A DNA stretch of 64,000 nt, taken from JARRNE01 sp963824085. Its GTDB lineage: Bacteria > Pseudomonadota > Gammaproteobacteria > Chromatiales > Chromatiaceae. Under the pieces are notes generated by a model that saw only the letters and a program-made list of their open reading frames with translations, ran no database searches and had not been told where the DNA came from. The DNA lies in NCBI GenBank assembly GCA_963824085.1, contig CAWGNT010000023.1:186001-250000 (forward strand). Direction: 5' to 3'. Shown here in pieces: positions 8,921 through 17,144 of this stretch (position 1 is the stretch's first letter; every line of letters begins with the position of its first letter). Both the position numbers and the translations under genes were made by a program.

Positions 8921-11728
8921 ATGAGTTCGAGTATGTCTAGCGCCTCCGGTTCCGAGCGCCCTCCCCTCCCAGCGGTCCTGATCCCAGGGCTCCGGCGATT
9001 GCTCACCGCGGTCCTGATCCTGTTCGGCCTGCTCGCAGTCAACTCCCTGTACCTGGTCAGCGTCACTGCCGCGGAAGCGATCGTCGACGATACGGTCCAA
9101 GACTACTTCTATCTGCTCATGTTCCTTGGCCACCTGGCGCTAGGATTGGTGCTCCTGGTACCTGCCCTGGTCTTCGGTGCGCTCCACCTGCGCCGGGCCT
9201 GGCCCAGGCCGAACCGTTACGCGGTCCGGGCCGGGGTTGGACTCTACGTGAGCGGAATCCTCCTGTTTGTATCCGGCATTCTGCTGACCCGTTTCGGGTT
9301 CTTCGAGGTGAACGATCCGCAGACGCGCGCCATCGCTTACTGGGTCCACATACTCGCCCCGCTCGCCGTGATCTGGCTCTTCGTCCTCCACCGGCTGGCG
9401 GGCCCCCGCCTGCGCTGGCGTCAAGGTGCCCGGTGGGCGACGGCCGCGGTCGTCGTGACCGCGGCTGCACTTGGCCTGCACCTTATCGAAAGACCGAGTG
9501 GGAGTCGGCTCGAAGGGGAATTCGCACCGGCGCTGGCACGTATTTCGGGGACAAGCACCGTACCTGCGCAGCACCTTATGGGGGACGCGGCCTGCGCGGA
9601 ATGCCATGCAGACATTGCCGCGCAGCATGCGCGCGGCATGCACCGCTTGAGCTCGTTCAATAACCCCGCCTACCGCTTCAGTATCGACGATACGCGAGAG
9701 GTTCTCAAAGGGCGCGACGGCAACGTGCAGGCGGCACGGCTATGCGCCGCCTGTCACGACCCCGTGCCCTTGTTTTCCGGCCGCTTCGACGATCCCGCCT
9801 ATGACGCGGCGTCCGACCCTGGTTCGCAGGCGGGGATAACCTGCCTCGTCTGCCATGCCATTACCACCGTCAACGGACCGCTCGGCAACGGCGACTATAC
9901 ACTGATCGATCCCCCCCGCTACCCCTTCGCCTTCAGCGAAAACCGATTCCTCAAGGCAGTCAGTCACCAGCTGATCAAGGCGAAGCCCGCCTTCCACAAG
10001 GAGACCATGCTCAAGCCGGTGCACCGCAGCGCCGAGTTCTGCTCGGTCTGCCACAAGGTGCACTTGCCGCCGGAGCTCAACCACTATCGGTGGCTGCGCG
10101 GTCAGAACCACTACGACAGCTTTCTCATGAGCGGCGTGTCTGGGCATCGCGTCGACAGCTTCTACTATCCGCCAAAGGCGAAGGCCGGCTGTGCCGACTG
10201 CCACATGCAGGCAAGCGCGTCGGCCACCGATCCCGCCGCGCGCGACCTCGCCGGCGACGGACGCCTAAGCGTGCACGACCACAAGTTCGCCGCCGCCAAC
10301 ACGGCGGTCCCATACATGCTCGGGTATCCGGCGGAGGAGAACGCATCGCGCCTCGATACCATGGGCCGTGCCGCCCGGGTGGACATTTTCGGCCTCAAGG
10401 AGGGGGGTAAGATCGAAGGAAAGCTGCACGCCCCCCTACGCCCCGAGCTTCCCGCGCTGGTGCCCGGCGCAACCTACTTGCTGGAGGTGGTCGTACGCAC
10501 GCTGGGGGTGGGTCACGAGCTCACCCAGGGGACTGCGGACTCCAACGAGCTGTGGGTCGACCTAGCGGTGCGCGCGGGAGATCGGGTTATCGGCCGCTCC
10601 GGAGCGCTGGGCGGTGATGGCGGCGTCGACCCCTGGGCCTACTTCCTCAACGCCTACCTGCTGGACCGGGACGGGAACCGTATCGACCGACGCAACGCCC
10701 AGGACATCTTCGTCGCCCTCTACAACCACCAGATCCCGCCGGGGGCCGCAGCGGTTGTGCATTACGCCCTGAATATCCCTGAGAACGTGGTGGGACCTCT
10801 CAGTGTGGATGCCGCCGTGCAGTACCGCAAGTTCGACACCCGTTTTTATCGGCATGTGGAGGGGGCGGCCTTCCGTCACAACGACCTGCCAGTCACCACT
10901 CTCGCAACTGACAGCGTCACTCTGCCCCTTGCAGGAGGCGCACCTGCCCCTGCGCAGAACCGGGACATTCCCGCGTGGGAGCGCTGGAACGACTACGGCA
11001 TCGGACTGCTGCGCGAGGGCAGCAAAGGAGAGTCGCGTCAGGCAGAGCTGGCCTTCGCGCAGGTGGAATCTCTCGGCCGCGCGGACGGTCCGCTCAACCT
11101 GACGCGGGTCCTCTACCGCGAGGGCCGGCTCGACGAGGCCGCCGATGCCTTGCGGCGGGCGGCGGCCGCCGATCCTCCTGCCCCGCCCTGGACCCTCGCC
11201 TGGTACTCGGCCCTCGTCGACCGTGACCTAGGCAACCTCGACGCTGCAATCGAGAGCCTGCAGGCACTGGAAAGAACCCGCTTTAAGGCAGCGCGCGAGC
11301 GCGGGTTCGACTTCAGCCGCGACTACAACATGTTAAACGAGCTCGGGCGCACGCTATTCGAGCGGGCGCGTCAAGAGCGCGGCGCATCCCGCCGCGCGAC
11401 CCGAGTCGCCTATCTCAATCGTGCGCGCCAGCGCCTGGAGCAGGCGCTGGCGATCGACCCGGAGAACGCCGCCGCCCACTACAACCTGAGCCTCGTCTGC
11501 GCAAACCTCGGGGAAGGCGATCTCGCCGAGCGAGAGCGGGAGCTGCATGAGCGGTATCGCCGCGACGACAACGCGGTGGAGCGGGCCGTGACGCTCCACC
11601 GCAGCCGCAATCCCGCCGCCGATCACGCGGCGGCGGCGATCACGGTCTACGCCCTTAAGCCGCCGCTCGAGCGTGCGGCGGAGTCGACCAAACCGGGCAC
11701 AGATGGGAGGACGTTGGCAGGCAGATGA
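8921..11728 (+). CDS. Membrane-anchored pentaheme cytochrome c with C-terminal TPR domain
   Basis: A 935-residue protein with three parts. First, five predicted membrane helices in residues 25-190, with histidines H71 and H89 in the second, H143 and H157 in the fourth and H187 in the fifth; these could ligate b-type haem. Second, a periplasmic region with five CXXCH haem-c sites at 225-229, 275-279, 308-312, 374-378 and 424-428, followed by a beta-rich segment (about 500-660). Third, TPR-like helical repeats (about 670-890). The architecture suggests electron transfer from the quinone pool to periplasmic partners; that is inference. It heads a three-gene operon: its TGA overlaps the next ATG (ATGA). 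I do not recognise a named family for the whole chain. Confidence 0.82.
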   Translation: MSSSMSSASGSERPPLPAVLIPGLRRLLTAVLILFGLLAVNSLYLVSVTAAEAIVDDTVQDYFYLLMFLGHLALGLVLLVPALVFGALHLRRAWPRPNRYAVRAGVGLYVSGILLFVSGILLTRFGFFEVNDPQTRAIAYWVHILAPLAVIWLFVLHRLAGPRLRWRQGARWATAAVVVTAAALGLHLIERPSGSRLEGEFAPALARISGTSTVPAQHLMGDAACAECHADIAAQHARGMHRLSSFNNPAYRFSIDDTREVLKGRDGNVQAARLCAACHDPVPLFSGRFDDPAYDAASDPGSQAGITCLVCHAITTVNGPLGNGDYTLIDPPRYPFAFSENRFLKAVSHQLIKAKPAFHKETMLKPVHRSAEFCSVCHKVHLPPELNHYRWLRGQNHYDSFLMSGVSGHRVDSFYYPPKAKAGCADCHMQASASATDPAARDLAGDGRLSVHDHKFAAANTAVPYMLGYPAEENASRLDTMGRAARVDIFGLKEGGKIEGKLHAPLRPELPALVPGATYLLEVVVRTLGVGHELTQGTADSNELWVDLAVRAGDRVIGRSGALGGDGGVDPWAYFLNAYLLDRDGNRIDRRNAQDIFVALYNHQIPPGAAAVVHYALNIPENVVGPLSVDAAVQYRKFDTRFYRHVEGAAFRHNDLPVTTLATDSVTLPLAGGAPAPAQNRDIPAWERWNDYGIGLLREGSKGESRQAELAFAQVESLGRADGPLNLTRVLYREGRLDEAADALRRAAAADPPAPPWTLAWYSALVDRDLGNLDAAIESLQALERTRFKAARERGFDFSRDYNMLNELGRTLFERARQERGASRRATRVAYLNRARQRLEQALAIDPENAAAHYNLSLVCANLGEGDLAERERELHERYRRDDNAVERAVTLHRSRNPAADHAAAAITVYALKPPLERAAESTKPGTDGRTLAGR

Positions 11729-13560
11729 ACGACGAGAGGCGGTCCGAGCTCACCAGGGGCGAGGCGGTCATCCGCCGCGCGTTTCTGTACTCCGCCGGCG
11801 CTCTTGCCCTGATCGGCGCCGCTGGGGCCGGGATCTACTGGGCGATGCGCAAGCCTGAGGCGCCCGCGCCCCTCGTGGACGCGGAGGTGCAGGCTCCCAA
11901 GGTGGTCGAGCCGCCGGCCGCCGACGGTCCCCCTGTGGTCCACTTTACGGACGTCACCAAGGCAGCCGGCATCGGCTTCGTGCACGTCAACGGCGCCTAT
12001 GGGGAGCGGCTGATGCCGGAGACCATCGGCAGCGGCGCCGCCTTCATCGATTACGACAACGACGGCTGCCAGGATCTGCTCCTCGTCAATTCCCGCTACT
12101 GGGAGGGCCATGAGGGCGGGCGCGCGCAGCCTCGCCAAGCGCTCTACCGTAATGACTGCAAGGGCCAGTTCCAGGATGTCACCGAAGACGCGGGGCTCGC
12201 CTTCACCACCTACGGTATGGGGGTCGCCGCCGGCGACTACGACGGTGACGGCTGGGACGACATCTACATCACGAGCCTCAACGGGAACCACCTGTTCCGC
12301 AACCGAAGCGGCCGATTCGAAGAGGTGACCGACCAAGCCGGCGTCGCCGGGGGCGAGGACACCTGGAGCTCGAGCGCGGCCTTCTTCGACTATGACAAGG
12401 ACGGGGATCTAGATCTCTTCGTCGTCAATTATGTGAAATGGTCGCGGCAGGTCGACCTCGAGATCGATTTCCGCTTGACCGGCCTCGGACGCGCCTACGG
12501 GGCACCCCTAAACTTCGTGGGCACCAACAACACCCTTTACCGCAACGACCGCAATGGACACTTCGCGGACGTCTCCGCGGAGGCCGGTGTCAAGGTCTTC
12601 GATCCCGTGTCCGGCCACCCGGTGGGTAAGGGGCTCGGCGTGGTTCCGGTAGACTACGACGGCGACGGCTGGCTCGACCTCATGGTCGTGAACGACACGG
12701 TGCGCAACTTCCTCTACCACAACAAGGGCGACGGAAGCTTCGAGGATGTCGGGGTGTTCGAAGGGGTGGCCTACGATCGTGTCGGTAAGGCAACCTCCTC
12801 GATGGGAGTGGACGCTGCCCGCTACCGGGACGACCAGGAGATGGGCATCGCCGTGGGGAACTTCGCTAACGAAATGGCGTCGCTGTACAGCACCGCCGAC
12901 GGGCGTCCGCCCCTAGTGGACGAGGGTGTGCTGGATGGATTGGGGCCATCGCGGATTCCGCTCACTTTCGGCCTGCTGTTCCTCGACTACGACCTGGACG
13001 GTCGCCTCGATTTGCTGCTCGCCAACGGCCACCTGGAGAGCGAGATCCACCAGGTGCAGCAGAGCCAGACTTACGCCCAGCCCGCCCAGCTCTTCTGGAG
13101 CTGCGGCGCGGACTGCCGCAGCCGCTTCGCCCTGGCTCGGAACACGGGCGATCTCGCCGAGCCCCTGGTGGGTCGAGGAATCACCTATGCCGACATCGAC
13201 GGCGACGGCGACCTGGATGTGCTCATCACCCAGAACGGCCGTCGCCCTGCGCTCTTTCGTAACGACCAGCACACGGGGCATCACTGGCTGCGGGTGAAGC
13301 TCCGCGGGCGGCCGCCTAACACGGACGCCATAGGCGCCCGCCTCGCCCTCACGGCCGGAGGCACAACGCGCTACCGGGAGGTCATGCCCACCCGCGGCTA
13401 CATGTGCCAAGTAGAGCTGCCCGTGACCTTCGGGCTCGGTCCGCTCCGCCGCGCCCAGCGCCTGCAAATCGACTGGCCGGACGGCAGCACGCAGGAGGTT
13501 GTACCGACGACCGTCGACACGACCCTCGTCGTCGAGCAGGGCGCAGGAGCGGGACAATGA
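11725..13560 (+). CDS. FG-GAP/VCBS repeat protein with ASPIC/UnbV domain (CRTAC1-like)
   Basis: A 611-residue protein with a short cytoplasmic N-terminus and one membrane anchor (about residues 17-40, FLYSAGALALIGAAGAGIYW), preceded by RR. It is followed by a predicted beta-propeller. Six calcium-loop motifs of the DxDxDGxxD type are visible: DYDNDGCQD, DYDGDGWDD, DYDKDGDLD, DYDGDGWLD, DYDLDGRLD and DIDGDGDLD. The C-terminal 90 residues (GARLALTAGG to TFGLGPLRRAQRLQIDWPDG) match the ASPIC/UnbV domain. It is probably periplasmic and membrane-anchored. It is coupled by ATGA overlaps to the cytochrome gene before it and the TPR gene after it. Function is unknown; a scaffold or ligand-binding partner of the cytochrome is inferred from the operon. 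Confidence 0.83.
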   Translation: MNDERRSELTRGEAVIRRAFLYSAGALALIGAAGAGIYWAMRKPEAPAPLVDAEVQAPKVVEPPAADGPPVVHFTDVTKAAGIGFVHVNGAYGERLMPETIGSGAAFIDYDNDGCQDLLLVNSRYWEGHEGGRAQPRQALYRNDCKGQFQDVTEDAGLAFTTYGMGVAAGDYDGDGWDDIYITSLNGNHLFRNRSGRFEEVTDQAGVAGGEDTWSSSAAFFDYDKDGDLDLFVVNYVKWSRQVDLEIDFRLTGLGRAYGAPLNFVGTNNTLYRNDRNGHFADVSAEAGVKVFDPVSGHPVGKGLGVVPVDYDGDGWLDLMVVNDTVRNFLYHNKGDGSFEDVGVFEGVAYDRVGKATSSMGVDAARYRDDQEMGIAVGNFANEMASLYSTADGRPPLVDEGVLDGLGPSRIPLTFGLLFLDYDLDGRLDLLLANGHLESEIHQVQQSQTYAQPAQLFWSCGADCRSRFALARNTGDLAEPLVGRGITYADIDGDGDLDVLITQNGRRPALFRNDQHTGHHWLRVKLRGRPPNTDAIGARLALTAGGTTRYREVMPTRGYMCQVELPVTFGLGPLRRAQRLQIDWPDGSTQEVVPTTVDTTLVVEQGAGAGQ

Positions 13561-15233
13561 GGACCAAGCTTGCCCGGAGGGGTGCGCTGATCCTGTGGAT
13601 TTTCGTCGCCCCTCTCCCGGTCTGGGCCGATGCCTTGTCTGAGCTCCCGGCGCAGTGGCAGGGAAGACTGATCGCTATACCGGAGTCCGATGTGAGCGGA
13701 GCGGAGCCCCTGATGCAGCAGGCCATCAGCGAGGCGCGGCGCGAGGTCGCGAAGTATCTCCGCGCCCCCGAGGCGGATACCGCCTTGCTCGCGGCTGCAT
13801 ACGGCCACTTAGGGGCACTGTTCGTGCTCACCCAGGTGGAGGCGCAGGCCGATACCTGCCTGCGCAACGCGCAATCCGTGCAGCCCCAAGAGTTTCGCTG
13901 GCCATACTACGCTGGCTACGTGGCGATGATGGCGGGAAGGACCGATCGCGCGCTCGACTATCTGCAAACCGCAAAGGCGATCGATCCCAGCTACCCGGCG
14001 CTCTATCTACGCCTCGGGAAGGTATGGCTGGACCTGAGCGAGCTCGCGAAGGCGCGCACTGCCCTGGAGAAGATCGCCGACGAGCCTGGGCTCGTCGTCG
14101 CGGCCAACTATTACCTCGGCCAGATCGACAACCTGGAGCACCGTTACGAGGATGCGGTTGCTCACCTGGAAAAAGCCCTGGCGGCCGACCCCGGCGCCAC
14201 CGGGGTGCATTACCCCTTGGCGCAGGCCTACCGTGCGCTGGGCCAGAACGTGCTGGCTCGGAAGCACTTGGGACAGTTCGAGGTCGGCACCCCGGATGCG
14301 AAGGACCCCTTGCTCGATCAGCTTCATAGTGCAGCGAAGCGCTCGGTCCCGGCCTTCGAAAAGGCCATCTACGCCGTGAGACAGGGGGACTATGAGACCG
14401 CCGCCACCCGCTTCGCCGAAGGGCTCGCCGTGGCGCCGGACAATGTCGCCGCGCGGGTGAGCCACGCCCGCGTTCTCTACCTCATCGGCAACAAGAACGA
14501 GGCCGGAAAAGAGTTGACATCGGCCTTGGCGGCCGATCCGAACGAGGTCCTGGCCAACTTCCTCCAAGGGGTGCTGCTTCAAGACCAGGGGCACGACGAC
14601 GAGGCGGCAGAGTGGTACCGCCGGACCCTGGAGCTCGATCCGAAGCAGGCCGGTGCTTACTTCTATCTCGCGAACCTGGACTTTGCGGCCGGGCGCTACG
14701 CCAATGCGGCCACGGGCTATCGTGCCGCCCTCGCGGTGGATAAGGACATTCCGCCGGCCCGACTGCTGGAGCTCGTGGCGAGGAGCAGGGCGGGCGAGTC
14801 GGAGGTTCGGATCGTGAAGGTGCTCAGTGACCTGAGCTCAGAGCATCCGGACGATCTGCAACTCCGCTATGCCCTGGCGCGACTGTTGGCGGCATCAACG
14901 GACCCGCAGGTGCGGGACTCGGCGCGCGCGTTAGAAGTTGCCTCGCAGCTCGTCCTCACGCAGCCGATGCCGCCTCACTTACGAGCCCTCGCGCTGGCCC
15001 AGGCCGCCATGGGCGACTTCAGCAAGGCCGTCCAGACCCAGCAGGAGGCGATCGCGGCCGCAGCCTGGATGGCGCCGCCCGAAGAAATCGCCACCATGAA
15101 CGCAGAGCTCAAGGCCTATGGCAAGCGCGAGGTGCCAGCTCCGGCATGGCCCCTCCGGGATGTCTTGCTTTCGCCGCCGCCCTTCGATCCCGTGGCGCCC
15201 TTTCGCGACTACCCGGCCTCCGTTCCGTACTGA
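13557..15233 (+). CDS. Exported tetratricopeptide-repeat protein
   Basis: A 558-residue protein. The start ATG at 13557 overlaps the previous TGA and gives a clear signal peptide (MRTKLARRGALILWIFV, cut after WADA at about residue 26). The frame is open to 13404, but that would remove the signal peptide. The rest is a run of TPR units, for example AQSVQPQEFRWPYYAGYVAM, AKAIDPSYPALYLRLGKVWL, LAADPGATGVHYPLAQAYRA and LELDPKQAGAYFYLANLDFA. The last 60 residues are Pro-rich (PPPFDPVAPFRDYPASVPY). It is the third gene of the cytochrome operon and is followed by a terminator at 15242. It probably mediates assembly or contacts in the periplasm; no enzyme motif is seen. Confidence 0.82.
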   Translation: MRTKLARRGALILWIFVAPLPVWADALSELPAQWQGRLIAIPESDVSGAEPLMQQAISEARREVAKYLRAPEADTALLAAAYGHLGALFVLTQVEAQADTCLRNAQSVQPQEFRWPYYAGYVAMMAGRTDRALDYLQTAKAIDPSYPALYLRLGKVWLDLSELAKARTALEKIADEPGLVVAANYYLGQIDNLEHRYEDAVAHLEKALAADPGATGVHYPLAQAYRALGQNVLARKHLGQFEVGTPDAKDPLLDQLHSAAKRSVPAFEKAIYAVRQGDYETAATRFAEGLAVAPDNVAARVSHARVLYLIGNKNEAGKELTSALAADPNEVLANFLQGVLLQDQGHDDEAAEWYRRTLELDPKQAGAYFYLANLDFAAGRYANAATGYRAALAVDKDIPPARLLELVARSRAGESEVRIVKVLSDLSSEHPDDLQLRYALARLLAASTDPQVRDSARALEVASQLVLTQPMPPHLRALALAQAAMGDFSKAVQTQQEAIAAAAWMAPPEEIATMNAELKAYGKREVPAPAWPLRDVLLSPPPFDPVAPFRDYPASVPY

Positions 15234-15241
15234 CCAAATCG

Positions 15242-15265
15242 AAAGGGCCGGCGAGCCGGCCCTTT
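15242..15265 (+). terminator. Rho-independent terminator shared by convergent genes
   Basis: Perfect 10-bp stem AAAGGGCCGG / CCGGCCCTTT with a CGAG loop, 9 bp after the TPR gene stop. The symmetric stem also lies 50 bp beyond the stop of the sulfur globule gene on the other strand, so it can end transcripts from both sides. Confidence 0.75.
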
Positions 15266-15314
15266 GTCATGAGCGGCGGTGACACTCCTCATCCCGCCGC
15301 TCTCGTGAAGGGGC

Positions 15315-15668
15315 TTACTTCTCGGACTTGGATGTCGCCGGTGCAGCCGGTGCGGCGACCGCCGGGGCTACCGCGTAAGGATAGGCACCGTAGAGCGGAT
15401 AACCATAACCGCCATACGGGTAGCCGCCCCAACCGCCATAGGGGTAGCCCCAGCCACCGTACGGGTAACCCCAGCCGCCGTAGGGATAGCCCCAACCGCC
15501 ATAGTAGGGGTAGCCGCCGTACCAGGGACCACCATACCAGGGACCGCCGTACCAAGGACCACCGCCGCCCCAGTTGTTGCCACCCCAGAAGGCCTGCGCG
15601 GGCATCGTCGCCAGGGCGGCGGCACCGGCAAGCGTAACGCCCGCAGCAATCAGCCAAAGCTTCTTCAT
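15315..15668 (-). CDS. sgp: Sulfur globule protein
   Basis: A 117-residue exported structural protein. The signal peptide is residues 1-26 (MKKLWLIAAGVTLAGAA, cut after AQA). The mature part begins FWGGNNWGGGG and is made of PWYGG units followed by about four GWGYPYG units and related GYPYGG units, ending in an Ala/Pro-rich tail. Gly, Tyr, Trp and Pro repeats without cysteine are typical of the SgpA/B-type proteins that coat periplasmic sulfur globules in Chromatiaceae. The Shine-Dalgarno GAGGAGA lies just before ATG 15668. A promoter with a hairpin at its start point lies upstream (15702-15756). It fits aprBA-based sulfur oxidation in the same window. Confidence 0.85.
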   Translation of the reverse strand: MKKLWLIAAGVTLAGAAALATMPAQAFWGGNNWGGGGPWYGGPWYGGPWYGGYPYYGGWGYPYGGWGYPYGGWGYPYGGWGGYPYGGYGYPLYGAYPYAVAPAVAAPAAPATSKSEK

Positions 15669-15701
15669 CTATTTTCTCCTCATGATGAATGGTTGTGCTG
15701 A

Positions 15702-15721
15702 TCGGGATCCATCTATCCCGA
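15702..15721 (-). promoter_or_regulatory. Perfect inverted repeat at the predicted sgp transcript start
   Basis: TCGGGAT (15702-15708), 6-bp spacer, ATCCCGA (15715-15721). It lies just downstream of the predicted -10 box, so the transcript would begin with this hairpin. It could be an operator or an mRNA-stabilising 5' stem-loop. Confidence 0.55.
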
Positions 15722-15726
15722 CGAAA

Positions 15727-15756
15727 AGTATAGATTACGCGCGGGCTGTCGGTCAG
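15727..15756 (-). promoter_or_regulatory. sgp: Sigma70-type promoter of the sulfur globule gene
   Basis: On the minus strand CTGACC (15756-15751), an 18-bp spacer, then TATACT (15732-15727). The -10 matches the consensus at 5 of 6 positions. It gives a 5' untranslated leader of about 50 nt before ATG 15668. Confidence 0.5.
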
Positions 15757-15857
15757 CCCTCCAGCAGACAGGGAGTCTAACGCCCGTTGTTCCAACATCC
15801 AGACCCGACGGCAAACCCGGGGCCAGGGACCGATCACAAACCGGTTGGGCTCGGAGG

Positions 15858-15876
15858 TTCCAGCCAGAGGCTGGAA
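15858..15876. repeat. Perfect short inverted repeat downstream of pfkA
   Basis: TTCCAGCC-AGA-GGCTGGAA, arms of 8 bp, 29 bp beyond the phosphofructokinase stop. The following bases repeat GGCTG(A/G)AGGCTGG. There is no T-run, so a terminator role is uncertain. A similar CTGGAGGC-type run occurs at about 45527-45565. Confidence 0.4.
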
Positions 15877-15904
15877 ACTGTTGGCTGAAGGCTGGCAGCC
15901 GTCT

Positions 15905-17026
15905 TCAATCGCCCAGGCTCGTACCCACGTGACGCGCCGTCAGAATCCAGGGATGGTCCATCGGGACCAGCTTGCACCGCCCGGCGACGTCCTCCAAGGG
16001 CACAGGCTCGGAGCCCTCGCCGCGGGCGGCCACCATGACACCAAACCGTTGGTCGTGGATCAGATCCGCGCAGGCGCTGCCGAGGCGAGTTGCCAACAGG
16101 CGGTCGGCCGCGGACGGGGTACCCCCGCGCTGGAGATGCCCGAGTATGGTAACCCGTGACTCGAGTCCCGTCAGCTCCTCCAGGCGTCGGGCCAGCTCGA
16201 GGGTGTGATTGCCTCGCTTGGCCGCTAGCGCCTTGCGCTCCGCCTTTGCCTGTTGCTTCGGCCCCTTATCCTGGGCATCGGCCTCCCGCTCCATTGCCGC
16301 GTCGAGCGCCGCGGCCTCCTTTACCGAGATGGCGCCCTCCGCGACCGCGACGATACTGAACTTGCGCCCGGAGCGAAGCCGTCGCCGGATGGCCTGAGCG
16401 ATCAGCTCCACCTCGTACGGGATCTCCGGAATCAGTATTACGTCCGCCCCGCCGGCGATGCCGGCCCCAAGCGCCAGCCAACCGACGCGGTGCCCCATAA
16501 TCTCTACCACGATGATCCGGTGGTGGCTGTGGGCGGTGCTGTGGAGGCGGTCGATCGCCTCCGTAGCGGTGCCGAGTGCCGTATCAAACCCGAAGGTCAC
16601 GTCGCTCCCATAGACGTCGTTGTCGATAGTCTTGGGAAGGGTAATCACATTGAGACCACGTTGCTTGAGCCGCAGGGCATTCTTCTGCGTGCCCCCGCCG
16701 CCCAGGCAGACGATCGCGTCGAGGTGGTTCGCGTGATAGTTCTCCACGATAGCGTCCGTCATGTCCTGCTTCTTGCCGCCTACCAGCATGCGGTGGGGCT
16801 TGTCACGACTGGTGCCGAGGATGGTGCCACCGACCGTGAGGATGCCCGCGAGGGTGTCGCTGGTGAGGCGCAGGGACCGATTCTCGGCGAGACCACGGAA
16901 GCCGTCACGGAAGCCGATCACCTCCATGCCGTGGTGGCCGAGAGCGGCCTTGCCGACTCCCCGGATAGCGGCGTTTAGACCGGGGCTGTCTCCCCCGGCG
17001 GTCAGGATACCGATGTACTGCGTCAT
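15905..17026 (-). CDS. pfkA: 6-phosphofructokinase (ATP or PPi dependent)
   Basis: Phosphorylates fructose-6-phosphate in glycolysis, or works reversibly if PPi-dependent. The 373-residue protein has the nucleotide/PPi loop TAGGDSPGLNAAIRG at the N-terminus, the block CLGGGGTQKNA, the catalytic motif PKTIDNDVYGSDVTFGFDTA, the substrate motif VEIMGHRVGWLAL, and LGHLQRGGTPSAADR. The lysine in PKTIDND is the residue linked with PPi use, while the glycine in the GGGGT block is the residue linked with ATP use, so the phosphoryl donor is ambiguous. The aspartate of the usual GGDG(S/T) motif is replaced by glycine. A central insertion rich in Ala/Lys/Glu (about 245-275) is present. The gene is single, with its own upstream gap. 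Confidence 0.9.
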   Translation of the reverse strand: MTQYIGILTAGGDSPGLNAAIRGVGKAALGHHGMEVIGFRDGFRGLAENRSLRLTSDTLAGILTVGGTILGTSRDKPHRMLVGGKKQDMTDAIVENYHANHLDAIVCLGGGGTQKNALRLKQRGLNVITLPKTIDNDVYGSDVTFGFDTALGTATEAIDRLHSTAHSHHRIIVVEIMGHRVGWLALGAGIAGGADVILIPEIPYEVELIAQAIRRRLRSGRKFSIVAVAEGAISVKEAAALDAAMEREADAQDKGPKQQAKAERKALAAKRGNHTLELARRLEELTGLESRVTILGHLQRGGTPSAADRLLATRLGSACADLIHDQRFGVMVAARGEGSEPVPLEDVAGRCKLVPMDHPWILTARHVGTSLGD

Positions 17027-17144
17027 TTAGCGCCCTCCTCACCGGACGCCCATTGTGCCACCCGCAGGATGCGCTGGCGAAAAAGGCAGCCGCGGACACG
17101 TGCTATGATCCGTCTGGAGCAAAGCTACCGAAGGAGAACGAACC

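Noticed and set aside
15380..15580. CRISPR-like or satellite DNA
   Set aside because: The repeats are codons of the sulfur globule protein (seven-residue period) with signal peptide and ribosome site.
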